Assembly (NCBI GenBank): GCA_003339415.1
Contig: PDHQ01000036.1
Span: 110,398-148,174 of the forward strand
DNA from: Ophiocordyceps camponoti-saundersi (nom. inval.)
Lineage: Eukaryota > Ascomycota > Sordariomycetes > Hypocreales > Ophiocordycipitaceae
Length of the DNA: 37,777 bases
Direction: 5' to 3'
The notes below the pieces were generated by a model that worked only from the letters and a program-made list of their open reading frames with translations, had not been told where the DNA came from and made no database searches. The stretch's first letter is position 1. Each line of letters begins with the position of its first letter. The position numbers and the translations under genes are program-made. This document shows positions 21,197 through 33,700 of the stretch, piece by piece.

Positions 21197-22755
21197 TATG
21201 TCTGTGGTGATTCCGTTAAAAAGGGGATAGATGGATCGATGGAGAAAATACTAGGTTAAAGAAAGAAGGAAAAAAAAAAAGTGGCGGACGGAGGAATGAT
21301 GGGCGAGACACGGTGCCGGAAGAAAGAGAAGTAGTAGCAGTAGTAGTGGTGCTGGTAGTTATTCAAGGGAGGGAGAGGGATGATGATGGTGTGGAGAAGA
21401 GAAGAGGAGGAGGACGACGAGGGGGGGGGGGGGGGGGGGGGGAGAGAAAGGAAGGAAAGAGGCGAAACCATAAGAAGAGGAGGAGAAAATAAAATAAAAA
21501 ACGAGGCGAAGGAATATTTAAGAAGAATTAAGACATGGGAAGAGATATGTGTGTGTGTGTAGACTGAAGACTGTAGAGTCACGATGACGAAGGGGGGAGA
21601 GGACAGAGGAAAGGATACCTACATACCTACCTACCTACTCATACAAGGTAAACAGGAAGGAAAAGAAGATGCGGGTATCAAGTTTAATTTTGTAAGCTCT
21701 TTTTCCTTGCTTCTTTTCTCTTTTCTACATGCGTGTGTATGTAGTATGTATAATTATATACGAATATGTTTATAATGTTGAAAGAAAAAAAAAAGACAGA
21801 AGGATGCGAGAGATGCGGACGTACCTAGATGATGATCAATCGTAATAATGAGATGATGATGATGATGATGATGCTGCTGCTGCTGAGTAAAATGTCCTAC
21901 CTCTCTCTCTCTCTCTATGTATACCTGCAGCAAGAGAAGAAGCCAAGATTTTGTTTCCCGCCCAATATTCATTCATGACCATACCTCTCTACCATCTAGT
22001 ACCTTACCTAGCATCTATCTGCACACCTACTACACAAAACACACCCGCAAGTATCCGTAAAGAAGAACCCAAGGGGGGGGAGACTAAAGAAGAGGAAGAA
22101 AAAAAAAGAAAAGAGATAAAATCTTCACAAGGGAGGATGAAAAAAAAGGAAAAAAAAATTAAGAGACGAAGAAAATAGCCGGCCCGTACAACGAGGGCGG
22201 CGTCGATGGCGCTGAAGATTGTGGGATGGATCGATTTCAAGGGCAGCTTCTTCTTCTTGTTCTTCTTGTCCTTTTCCTTCCTTTGCCCGGTAAGAAATGC
22301 AATTCCTTTTCCATGGCTTGATGGAGGGGTGTGAGTGGGTGAGCGGTAGTAAAAAAAAATGGATCCACTCATTTCTAGCACGGCTGTGTCCGCTGCCTCA
22401 GGGAAGATGGATGATGGATTGGCTGGAGTGAAGTCATGTCAAGTCATGTCAAGTCGAATGAGAGAGAGGTGTGCAGTGAACTGACAAGCCAGCCCATCCC
22501 AGTTCCCATAGTAATAAAGTAAAATAATTAAAAATAAAATAACCTAAACTAAACTAAACTAAACCAACAGATGATAAGAATAATAATGATAATGATAATG
22601 ACAACACATACATACCTATGTAACATAATAATAAGAGAGACACGGAAAGAGGGGAAAAGAAGGTCATGATGAAAAAGGAAGAAGCAGATGAAGAAGATGA
22701 AGACGACTTTGTTCTAATTCTACCCAACCCATCCTACCTACCCACTTACCGAGTG

Positions 22756-22757
22756 AG

Positions 22758-22787
<30 letters not shown>
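22756..22787. repeat. (GT)n dinucleotide array
   Basis: About 14 GT units on the plus strand. No surrounding gene is seen. Confidence 0.8.
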
Positions 22788-22788
<1 letters not shown>

Positions 22789-25700
22789 TGTAGCATTTTG
22801 CCTTGGATCAAATCAATCTTCAATGCGCCGCCCCTCCCTCACCAAAGATACAGCATACCAGCCAAGTCTCTCATTTTGCATCATCCATCCGGATCCCATG
22901 TCTATCCTTTTCTTCTCGCCTGCTCCCGACATGCCAGATGGGATATGTTGTATGTGGTAACGCCAAAGACAGGTGAAGATACATACATTCATACATACAT
23001 CCACACACACTCTCTCTCTCTCTCATACATACATAGTATAAACTATCACACATGCATACATGCATCCATACATACATACATACATGCTGCAATTACTCAC
23101 TCAGTCACTCACTCATGTATGTATGTATGTACATACACACATACACATGTATGAGCATCCGTGAATACACACATCCTTCTCCATTTTTATTTCACTTCAC
23201 CAAAGGCAAGCCCAGCAAGGGAAAGCATACCTACATACAGTACATACCTAGGCACTATCCGTACCCCTAAAAGAGACGTCATCGGCTTCTTCCGCCGCCA
23301 ACCGACCTACATTGTACATACACATGCAGCTATTCGCGAATGTAACCGCAGCTTTCCTCTCCTCATTTACATACATACACACGCACTAACACCCGCACAT
23401 ATCCTTCTCCATACATACATACACACACACCTACAAACATACAAAGGGCACACACACAAAAAAAAGATCATCTTCAATATTATCCCATACTTGCAATCAA
23501 GGAAGAGAAGGAGAGGCAAAAAAAAAAGGATCGACGCCCGCTTCAGGGAGCGCCCGGCAATATTGCGCCCTCGCTCTCTTTTGCGTACCTCACTCTGCCA
23601 CCATGTATCCCATCCGTGTGTGAATAGGAAACTAAACTACCACCTTTAAAGAGTGCGTAAGCCATGTGAATTGCAGTGTACGGAAAGACATGTCCTGTAT
23701 GATGTATCCATCATTCTCGCCCTCGCCACCAATAATCTCCCCGCCATAACGCGACAGCGGCCCTCGTCATTAAGCCCGCGTCCTTTATCCATTATTTTCC
23801 CCCCCTCTTCTTTGCCCTCATCTATATTTCAACCCTATTTGACGGTTTATCACTTCATCATACCTCTGCCCACCTGCTATTTACTTACTACCCTCCTACC
23901 TACCTGTTTACTCATACGCAACAAGATACTGACGTCACACACGCATACTACATACATATGTACATACGCCCCGCCAACCCAAAGAAACACCGTCGCCTCT
24001 TCCCCGTGCCACACCAAGTATCATGAGCCGATGACACTCTTTTTTTTTTCTCTTCTCCCCCCCTTTCCACAAAGACATCTCTTTCTTTTTGCTCCCGTCT
24101 CTCACATCACCTACTCACCCACTCACTCTCTGTCTTTCCCCCACCCCTTAAAAAAAATCGCCGTGGAACGCAACACCCATTACTGGAATGCCCTAATACC
24201 ACCACCCACCCCGGCCTCCTCCGTTCGTTCGTCAAGTCATCCGGCCCTCGAATGACCACTGAGAGCATGCCATTCTTCTCTGACTCTTTCCCCTGCCCCC
24301 CTTTTTTTTTCTTTTTCCCTCTTCTTATTTATTTACTTTTTTCTGTGACTGATGTTCTTTTTCTTATTTTCTTAAACCTTCCCTCCCCCCCCCTGTCCGC
24401 AAATCTTTCTCCATCTCCTTCCCTTTCTGCCATGTAAACTATCAGATGCCATCAGGTCAACTGCCTTTCCCCAGACCGGCCGAGAAGCTTCTTTTTTTTT
24501 TCGCCGCCAACCACCCCCCTTTCCCCGGCAGTCGCGTGCCTTGGCATCTGACCTTTTTTATCCTTGCCCTTGCTTTCCATGTATGATTCGATCTCTCGGT
24601 AGTATCCGTAGTTTGTGTATGTATGCAGTGCGTGACTTAATCTATCGGATCTGTGAAATCTCCTGATCTATGTCTACACAGATATATGTGTATGTATGTG
24701 AGTATAATCTTATTTATCTTAGGCAGGTCACCTATCACATGCAACCTCACCACGTCCCGAGCCGTCCGCCTCAGGGCCTAAAAATAAAGAAAAGAAATCA
24801 CGCCCATGAACTTTGAGCTTCCCCTTTCAAACCTGTCTATCCGCGCATACATACATACATACCTAGGTAGGTAGGCAGGGAGTTAGCTCGTGACGTGCGA
24901 CGAAGCACACCTTCTATAATCCGTACATGTACTATGAAGATGGATAGGTAGGTAGGTAGGTAGTTACATACATATACTACCGACTAAAAACCTAGTCATC
25001 GTCCTCGTCGAGTTGATGGATGGTGTGATGACGTCGCAGCCCGTCATCGCCAGGCTCAAACTGCCGGCATGACACGAGACGAACAGGCCAGGGAGGGGGA
25101 TGCACCGGATCGTAAAAACGTGAGTCCGATGGATCTCCACAATGATGGTGATGGAAGGGAGGGAAGTGCATTATTTGATTTATGCATGCTTCACGTGCGT
25201 ACCTACCTACTACCTACCTAGGTAGTATGTACGGGTCCAGTATCGGAAGAAATGTTATGCCGATAGTGGCTGTACTATTAACCCCCTTTCTTCCAGCCTC
25301 GTGGCTTGAACGTGCTCCATGCCAGTAGGTATGGAAGCGCGCGCTTCAATTAACGCCTGGGCTGCACGTGCCTCACGCGACAATGTGGCCAGCCACCTCC
25401 CTAGCAATAGACTACTGGAGACTAGCGACAAAGGCGTGGACGCGCGAGCAGATCACAATGGATCTAGTTTCGTTGTTCGGTATTGTTGCATAGATTAGAC
25501 GGTGTCATGCTACCCATTCACCTGCCTGGATAGTCGTCGCCCGGGTTGAGGTATCTGCAGACCACAGACGGGGGGCATTCGTAGACTCAGTACGGATACT
25601 CGATAGGCAGGTAAGTAATAGGCCGGGGGATGAAGGGAAAGGGGGAAGAAAAGAAGAGGAAAAAAGGTGTCGTCCATAGAGTGAGTGAGACCCAAGTTGC

Positions 25701-26164
25701 CGTCCAGGACAACGGCTAAAGGAAAGAGTGAGATGAAATGAAACCGCCAGGTGGGAAAAAAAAAGAAAAAAAGATTGCCATGGTAATCGTCGTCGTTACT
25801 CTTCACCGTGTTACCAGCTTCTCACCAGTCCTGCATACATACGGTCTTGACTCCCGAGCACATAGGGCATATCTCCCCGTCAGGAAATGATCCTCTCAAC
25901 AGGCTCTAGGAAAGAAAGGAAAAAAACTTACACGTGCACACACACACGCACGTCACAGACACAGACAAACAAACGTCCAATCGCCCCCCCTGCATCTATC
26001 CATCCATCCCATCCCATCCCCCCCTTTCACCATGCAGCTCCCTCATTTCCCGCCCTGCCGCAGGTACCCGTCTCCGTCCGCCCACCGCGCGAAATTTTAG
26101 CTAGCAGGATAGGTACCATGTTCATATCACGTCGCCCAAAATGATACCTGATCAGCTCTCGAAA

Positions 26165-26165
<1 letters not shown>

Positions 26166-26196
<31 letters not shown>
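26166..26196. repeat. (CT)n array, first of two
   Basis: About 15 CT units; a second, longer CT array lies at 26383-26421. Both are on the coding strand side of the membrane-protein gene, in its promoter or leader. The region between and after stays pyrimidine-rich to about 26720. Confidence 0.85.
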
Positions 26197-26200
<4 letters not shown>

Positions 26201-26382
26201 GTTCTCTCTCGACGCCGCTGTAAGCGCTGCAGGTAACGGTAGTATGTACGTCCGTTAGGTGTACTGTATCCGTAGCGGTAGAAGGCACCTAAGAAAAAGG
26301 TACCTGGAATCCCCTGGATCCCTCCAGCTACGAGCAAAACCACGGGTGGAATGGCCTTTACCTGGCCGCCCAAACCTCTTTA

Positions 26383-26421
<39 letters not shown>
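26383..26421. repeat. (CT)n array, second of two
   Basis: About 19 CT units, 190 bp after the first CT array. Confidence 0.85.
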
Positions 26422-26427
<6 letters not shown>

Positions 26428-26911
26428 CCCTCCCTCACTCTCTCGCTCTCTTTTTTCCCTTTCTCCTCTCCTCGTCTTCGAGCTCCAGCTCTGACGGTTT
26501 TCTTTCCCTTCTCTCTCTCTCTCTTTTTTTTGTTCTCTTGCTTTCCTTCTTTTCTTCCACTCTTTGCATCTTTTCAAGCCTCTCTCTCTCTGTCTCTGTC
26601 TCTCTCACTCTCTCTGTGGCGAAAACCCCGTCTTCCGAATAAACTTATCGATTCCCTTCACCAACTCGATCGCACTCCCGATCAGATTCAATCGCTCACA
26701 CTCAGTCTCTCTCTCTTTCCACGCCCGCCGGTCGTCGCGAATCGAAGAAACAGAATTGCCATCGAGAAAAAGGGCTACTGGTGAGTCGTTCCTCTTTTCC
26801 CTATTCCTTCTTATCGACGATACGGGAATAGATCCCCCCCCCCCCCCCCCCCCCCCTATCTAAACATCAAAAACAAAAAAAAAAAAAAGCAGAAATACAA
26901 AACAAAAAAAA

Positions 26912-26921
26912 NNNNNNNNNN
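26912..26921. other. Assembly gap (10 N) flanked by duplicated sequence
   Basis: Ten N residues. The roughly 65 bases before the poly-C at 26834 and the roughly 65 bases before the poly-C at 26987 are copies of each other with scattered differences, so the two contig ends probably represent one locus. Sequence from about 26770 to 27004 should not be trusted. Confidence 0.95.
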
Positions 26922-27309
26922 AAAAGGGGTACGGGGGGGTCGTCCCCCTTTTTCCTATTCCTTCTTATCTCCGAATCGGGAATTGACCCCCCCCCCCCCC
27001 CCCCATCCCATCCCATCTCCATCCACATGGCAAAAGGGGCTGGCAAACATCATAATCACGAAAACTCTCCAGCCACCTCTGCAATCTTTTCCACCCTCCT
27101 TCCCCCCCCAATCAAAAGCCATATGGCGTCATGAGAATGAAATAGTCTCGTCCAAGAAATCCGATACTGACGCCATGGCAGTCACAGACACACACACACA
27201 TACACTTTCTGTCTTGCCCCCTTTTTTTTCTTTCTCTCTTATATCAATCACACCCATCAAATCATCACGACCAACATCCCATCCCTGTGGCGTCCCCTTC
27301 CAATATCCC

Positions 27310-28065
27310 ATGCCTCCCACTCACGACGCCGTTGCCGTCACCGCCCGACGCCTCGTTTCCGATCGCCCTTCAGACTTGTCGGCGCCTCCCTCGATGGACA
27401 TGTCCTCAAACAGGCCCCGATGGCCCCGCGTCCCGTCATCTTCATCATCCCCCATGGCTATCCTCAACGAACTCCGAAGGCGCGACGGCGGCGAGAAAGC
27501 GGCGGCCGATGGGTCGGATAACCTCATCAACATGATGCTCATCGTCCTCGGCCTCGTCTTCGTCGCTCTCAGCCTGGCAACGCTCCTCGTCCTCCTCCGC
27601 CGTCGTCGCACCCTCATCCGTCGCCGTCGTCAGCAGATGATGCAGCAGCAGACGACGCTACCCAAGTACGAGCAGCAGCGCTCCTCCTCCTCGTCTACCC
27701 TGTCGTCCTCGTCGGCCCCGATCGGCTCCTCGGGCCTGACCATCGAGACGGCCCACCACGGCCGCGCCAGCTTCCTCTACATCGGCCGCGACGGTCAGCC
27801 GATGCTGCAGAACCCGAACTCGCCCCCTCACTCCCCCGACAACGTGCCCGAGATCCACATCACCTTCCCCGACGAGCAAGACGACAACGGCCGTCCCCAG
27901 AGCGGCCGCGTCGTCGTCGTCCGCGTCGGAGACAACGCCACCGTCGGCCTGGAGCCCATGTCAGACGAGCAATTGCCGGCCTACGAGAAGGAGTCTCGGT
28001 TTCAATCGCTCGACATGGATCGCATCGGTGGCCTGAAGGAGAAGGACGACGTCTCGCTGCGATAG
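27310..28065 (+). CDS. Conserved ascomycete single-pass membrane protein with two LPxY motifs
   Basis: Read as one exon, 251 aa from the ATG at 27310. A Ser/Pro-rich N-terminus precedes one membrane helix at about residues 72-96 (NMMLIVLGLVFVALSLATLL), followed by a strongly basic stop-transfer stretch (RRRRTLIRRRRQQ). By the positive-inside rule the C-terminal half is cytosolic. It contains LPKYE (117-121), a beta-rich block with the signatures IGRDGQPML, NPNSPPHSPDNVPEIHITFPD and SGRVVVVRVGD, then LPAYEKE (222-228) and a DMDRIGGLKEKD tail. It resembles a fungal family of unknown function. In-frame ATGs at 27175, 27394, 27400 and 27454 are alternative starts; conserved sequence is sure only from about 27454. 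The 5' side lies next to the damaged assembly gap. Confidence 0.72.
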   Translation: MPPTHDAVAVTARRLVSDRPSDLSAPPSMDMSSNRPRWPRVPSSSSSPMAILNELRRRDGGEKAAADGSDNLINMMLIVLGLVFVALSLATLLVLLRRRRTLIRRRRQQMMQQQTTLPKYEQQRSSSSSTLSSSSAPIGSSGLTIETAHHGRASFLYIGRDGQPMLQNPNSPPHSPDNVPEIHITFPDEQDDNGRPQSGRVVVVRVGDNATVGLEPMSDEQLPAYEKESRFQSLDMDRIGGLKEKDDVSLR

Positions 28066-28185
28066 GCCTTTTCGCTTGTCTCTTCTGTTCTTGTTTCCTT
28101 GATTCATCTTCTTCATTTATCATTCTCCTCAGGGACGCCTGCTTGGATACCTTTTTTATCTACACGACCCCCAAAGACAAGGACA

Positions 28186-28329
28186 ACACACACACACACA
28201 CACACACACACTTTTCGACATGCTACACTTTCAATACTAATGATGCCGCCGGAACATATCACCCAATAACTTTCGCCCCCGCTCTCCCTTCTTCTTTACG
28301 TGCGTGTGTGTGTGTGTGTGTGTGTGTGT
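28186..28329 (+). repeat. (AC)13 ... (GT)13 perfect inverted repeat
   Basis: (AC)13 at 28186-28211 and (GT)13 at 28304-28329 are exact reverse complements of 26 bp separated by 92 bases, starting about 120 bases after the membrane-protein stop codon. A transcript running through would form a long hairpin. Confidence 0.85.
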
Positions 28330-29689
28330 CACTGGCCTTTTTCCTCTTCTTTTTCCATTCTCCCCCCCCCTTTCTTTTTTTCCCCGTCTTTCCGTTCTCC
28401 CATTCTCCTTTTTTTTTTTGCCAAAGTCGCAAATCATCTAGTTCCCCGGAAATCTTCTCTTCTTTTCGGGGAGGATGAATGCAGGAAAGGAACGTGAACA
28501 GGGAAAGAAGAAGGAAAGGAGGTGGATGAGGAGAGAGCAAATCCCCCCCCCCAACAATCAAACACCCCCCTCTCCCCAAAAAGTCGGCTTCTACATAGTA
28601 CATAGCGCTGAGATGGGAACGGGTTAGCAGCCATCCTCGTCTCTACCACTCTTCCCCTCCCCGTCAACGTTGCCGACTTGTGTATATTCGCTACATACTA
28701 ATCTCAGCGTGTACCACCATCACCATCACCATCACCATCACCATCACCATCATTCATGGCGTTTTTCACCCTGTCTTCTTCTTCATGTTAACTGAATCCG
28801 CATCTTTTTTTTTTTTGCCCCGACAGATGTCTGTTTCTCGTCTCTGCACTTTGTCTGTAGATTAACTGAACTGGCTGGTCTTTTTCTTGATAGCTTTGTT
28901 TTTTTTTTTGGCCTTGTTCGTTATCACGCTTGTGGATGGCGAGTCTCGATCGTGGGGGTTCCGTCGGTGAAGTCGGATAGTACTATGGTGAGAAAATTCG
29001 ATAGCGTGATGCGTTGCCATGCCTGTCTCTGGTAAACTCTGCCCTTTTTTTTTTCCACCGCTTGAATTCTTTTTTTTTTTCTTGTTTGTCTTGTTCATCA
29101 TCTCATGACCCATCTTTCTCCGTCTATAATGAGTATTGAGTATTGAGTATTGTATGTATGTACGTACATGGTATCTGAAACCCAACCAAATAACCATAAC
29201 CATGACCAAAACCCAAAACCTACCTACACATGCATAACTCACTCACTCACTCACTCACTCACTCACTTACATACACACGTAAAGCACACATCCACGCAAA
29301 TCCGCACATAAATCCATACATACATACAACATACATATGTGATATAGCCACCGCATCCGTCCCTACGTAATAATCGCCATCCAAAGAACTCCATCGTCTC
29401 CCTCTTCCCCCCATAACCTTGCCTTACCTTACCTTACCTCACCTTACCTCACCTTATCCCCCCCTTCCCCCCTTTCCCCTTCTCTTCCCCTTCCCCTTCC
29501 CCTTTTCCTTTCTCCTAAACTTCCCCCCCCCCCCCCTTCTTTAACCTATTAGCGTCCCAGCTCAGTCCTTAGTTCCCATCTCCTTTCTTCACATAGGTAC
29601 ATACACACACTCAATTAACAAAACATGCCTTCCCCCTACTACATGCCCTGTTTCTACATACGTACGGACGAAATACACTTGTACACAGA

Positions 29690-29810
<121 letters not shown>

Positions 29811-30745
29811 AAAACAAAAAACCCTCCGCATACCAGTTACACACATTCAAAACTCCACTCTTCTCTCCTCTCCTCTCCTCTCCTATCTCCCCGTATAATT
29901 CCAAATTCGGCTCCCCCCGACGCTTGGGGAGGAGGAGGAGCACCAGGGGAGAGCGGGAGTGGAGAGAGAAGAGAGTGAAAGAGAGAGAGAGAGAAGCAAG
30001 AGGGGGGAAACGGAGGAGAGCGGGCCCAGCCCAGCCGGTATGTGGCCTCAATGAGCTTATTTTCTTCTATCCCTTCAACAGCTTTAATAGACTCCGCCTG
30101 CCACTGTCTGGAATGTCATCGTCCTCTTGGCTTTTGTTGGCATCGCCCAACTCTCGTCCTCGTCCTCGTCCGTCCCCTCATCCGTTTCCTCGGCTTCTGC
30201 CATCTTGAAACCATATAGGTACCCAAAAAAACCCGATCCGCCCGAGTATGTACATACATGTTGTCCGTCTGTACGGAGTATGTAAGAGATGCATACTCAG
30301 GTACAAAAAAAATCTCCCGCCCAACCAATAGGCCGGCCGCCTCCCGCCTGAAGAAACAGCTCCTGTGCCTGTGTCATCCACACGTGCGTCGTGCAACGTA
30401 CAACAATTGTACATACACACATGCACAGAAAGAACCGTCTTCGCCCCCACGCGAGCCCGACCCCTCTTCCGTCTCAGCCACCGTCGTTTCATCAGAAAAG
30501 GGTGACGGCGGCAATAGGCGATCCCTCGGCCCGTAAGCCGGCATCCGTCATCCAGCGAAACGTGACGCGGCAAGGAGCCTCACCCGGTCGCAAGCCGTCG
30601 CTCGTCCGGGGCAGTGAAGAGGGGAAAGAGGGGGGGCTGAGGCCCGATCGTCTCGCGAGGGGCACAGAGGGAATAGAATTTGAATTCAAAAAAGGGGGGG
30701 GAGGGGGCGGGAGGGAGGCGAAGAGAAGACAAGCACGTCGCCTCG

Positions 30746-33700
30746 TCATCCGTAACCCGTCTGCGAGCCGTAGCTTCCAGGGTCGCCGTTTCCGTTGGCG
30801 AAGGGCCCGCCGTAGCTGTCCATGAATATGCCCATGCCCTGTTGCGCCATCAGGAAGCCCGGGCTCGGCCCCGGCGGCGCCTGCTGGTACATGGCCGGGT
30901 CGATGCTGCCGTCCATCTGCATCAGCGGCATCGCGCCGGGTGGCATCAGGCCGTCGCCGTCTGGCAGCGCCCCGGTCAGATCCGCCATGTCCATCATGGC
31001 GTTTTCCGATTCGAACATGGCCGCCAGCTCCGACGGGTCCATCGATGCCGTCCTGGCCTGCGCGAGCAGCAGGGGGATGCCGGGCGTGCCCGGTTCGACG
31101 CCGAAGCCGCCGCCGTGGGGCGATCCCGGATACTGCATCGTGCCCGCCGCCGGCACCTGCGCCGCCCGGAGCCAGCGATCGGCGGCGCCCGCCGTGTCGA
31201 CGGCGAGGCTCCTCCTCGTGTCCTCCATCGTGCCCGTCGCGATGCTCGCCAGTAGCGAGTCCGGCCCGGGCAGCCTGCTACCGCCGTCGGTCCTCGTGCG
31301 CGACGCCCTATCGGCGCACCTCTGGTCGGCCATCTTGCGGTTCTTGTCAAAATCCTCGAGCAGCGTCTTGTTGTCGTCATACTGTGAGACGTAGCCATCA
31401 TAAGCTTGGCGGCCACGGACAGCTGAGGGGGGGGGGGGATGCTTACCGCTTGCTGCGCCATGTTGATGATGCCGCACCACGGCTCCGTCACGCGCTGGAC
31501 CGACTTGATGAGAAATCGCAGGTGCGACTCGTCCGTCTTGCCCAGCCTCCACAGCGGCGCCGTCGTCTCCTGGCTAATGTCGCGGAAGAGCTGGTGTTGT
31601 ATGGCGGCGACGAGGACGCGGACGCAGGCGGTGCCGACCTGGATGGTCGAGTAGTCGGCCGCCAGCTCCTGCTTGCCCGTGTCCCTCATCTGGTCGACCT
31701 CGTTCTGGATGGCGTCGCAGAAGCGGCCAAAGGACATGGAGTGGGCGACGGCCTGCTTCTGCGACCTGGCCAGAAACTCGCGCGGTAGCTTGCGGACAAT
31801 CTCGAGGGGTATCTTCTCCATCTGGCCCGGCAGGAAGAAGCGGTAGAGCTCGACGTGGCAGCCGGCGAGGTGGCAGTGGATGAAGACGTAGCCGGGGCGC
31901 TCGGGCGTGGCCATGTAGCGGGCGATGCTCTGGTCGCAGAGGAGCACGTCGGGCGGGAGGGACGAGTGGAAGCGGGTGAGCTCGTTCTGCAGCCCGTTGA
32001 TGTCGGACATGATCTTGGAAGCGTCGACGTACTGCAGGTTGGTGCCGGTGGCGGAGCAGAGACGCTTGGTGATGCTGCGATGGCCGTCAGTGGACTTGGT
32101 TCTTGTTTTCTTTCGTTTTACCTGTGTGTGACACAGCCAAGGGTTCCAGGGGAGAGAAGGACCAGGAGCAGGAGCGGGAGAGGGAGAGGGTCGAGAAACA
32201 ACCTACACTTGTATGCGATGCCGGAGGTCAACGAGACGTATCTGAAAGGCATGCAGGTTGATGGTGCCCGAGGGCTTGCACGGCTTGTCGTAGAGGCGCT
32301 CAGCAGCGACGGGACGGTTCTCGCGGTAGGCGGACTCGTCGCAGGGCAGGGGGATCCTCATATTCTCGGCGCGGCACGAGATGTACTCGTCGTAGCCGCC
32401 GGCTAGCATGCGGTCTATGTGGAAGAAATGCCAGCCGATGCGGCGGAGCGACTCCTGCTGGACAAAGGAGCGGCCACGGGGAAGGACGTGCCAGTTGATT
32501 CGGAGGCCGAGCATGAGGCGCGAGGCGACGCCGAAGCACTGCCAGACCTTGGCGAAGGAGCCCTGAACGACGTTGAAGGTGATGTTGAGGGCGAAGAGAA
32601 TGAGCAGGTCGTCGGTGAACCTGTAGACGTTTTGGAAGAGATACATTTCGATAAACGTGCTGCACTGTTGGCCAAAGGCGCGGCCGGCTTCGGTAGGGTT
32701 TACGAAGGCGCTGGCGACGGCACATATGCCAGCGGCCTGAACTGGATCCAGAGTCCCTTGCTGGGGGCGGAGTGTTAACACATTTGTGACCGGAGCCCAT
32801 CTCACGGCTATTGACGAAAAGGGGAAAAACCAAGGGAGGTTGCCAACCTGAATATCGCGATAGACGGAGTCGGGATGGACGAAGCCCTGCGAGGGCAGCC
32901 AGTAGACATTATTCATATAAGCGTCCATGTGACGCAGAATCAAGTCCTTGCGGGCGAGGAGGTTCCTTGATATCAGGGGAGAAGAGTTAGCTTCGCGTGA
33001 GGCGGGCGAGGTCCCCCGGCCGGGGGGGAGGGGACGGGGAAAAGAGGGGGAAACTTGTAGGCGGGATGACACGGACTGTGCGGTGAAATTGGGGGAATCG
33101 GTCATGACGGAAACGGGGCCGGCGCCGCTGCTGCTGCTGAGAGTAGGACTGATGATGCCATCGGAGCGAGCAGAGGAGGCGGCCGAAGCCGGAGGGTTAC
33201 TGTCGTCGACAGGCTTGGACGAGGAGCTCTGGAAGCGGACGTTTGTGAAGCGACGCTTGGCGGGGGTGTACTCGCAAGGCAGGTTGGCCACCTCGCATCT
33301 CTTGCATCGTGGTAGATCGCCGGAGCACTTTGTCTTGTGGGAGTGACACTGACTGCAAGCTCTCTGAGCTCTCTTTCTCAGGGTGCCAGCCTCGGTGTGG
33401 CTATGTGAAGGGGTGGTGCGGGAGACTGCTGCTGTTATCGGAGTCGATTTTCGTTGATTTGTTGCATCAGCAGACTGGCGATGAGAAGCAAGGCTCACTG
33501 TCTCTCTCTCACCCGTCGTCTCATCGTGATCCTCGGCATTTGCAAAGTTGCACGAGAGCTCGAGCCTGGCGCAATTGGAACAGGCACCATTGCCGGGGTT
33601 GCCTGAACACTTGACCTGCATGCGCCGGAGCAACAGGTATCAGCCCAGAACCGAGTTTTTTTTTTCCGGGGTATGGGTTATGAGGTAGAGGATAGGGTGA

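Larger units (their letters stand above)
19736..27309. other. 7.6-kb divergent intergenic region, microsatellite-rich
   Basis: It separates the Pumilio gene (-) from the LPxY membrane-protein gene (+). From 19740 to about 21560 the plus strand is purine-rich with GA, GGA and GT arrays, so a Pumilio leader would be pyrimidine-rich. At 22000-23500 are CA/GT and CATA arrays. At 23650-24500 is C/T-rich sequence with a 200-codon ORF of non-coding character. At 24840-25230 are CCTA/TAGG palindromes. At 26160-26720 are CT arrays, followed by a GTGAGT donor-like site (about 26780) and the assembly gap. No gene is supported; untranslated exons or non-coding RNAs cannot be excluded. Confidence 0.5.

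Noticed and set aside
23653..24255. 200-codon plus-strand ORF
   Set aside because: C/T-rich low-complexity sequence with no domain; ORF length follows from the scarcity of stops in pyrimidine-rich DNA.
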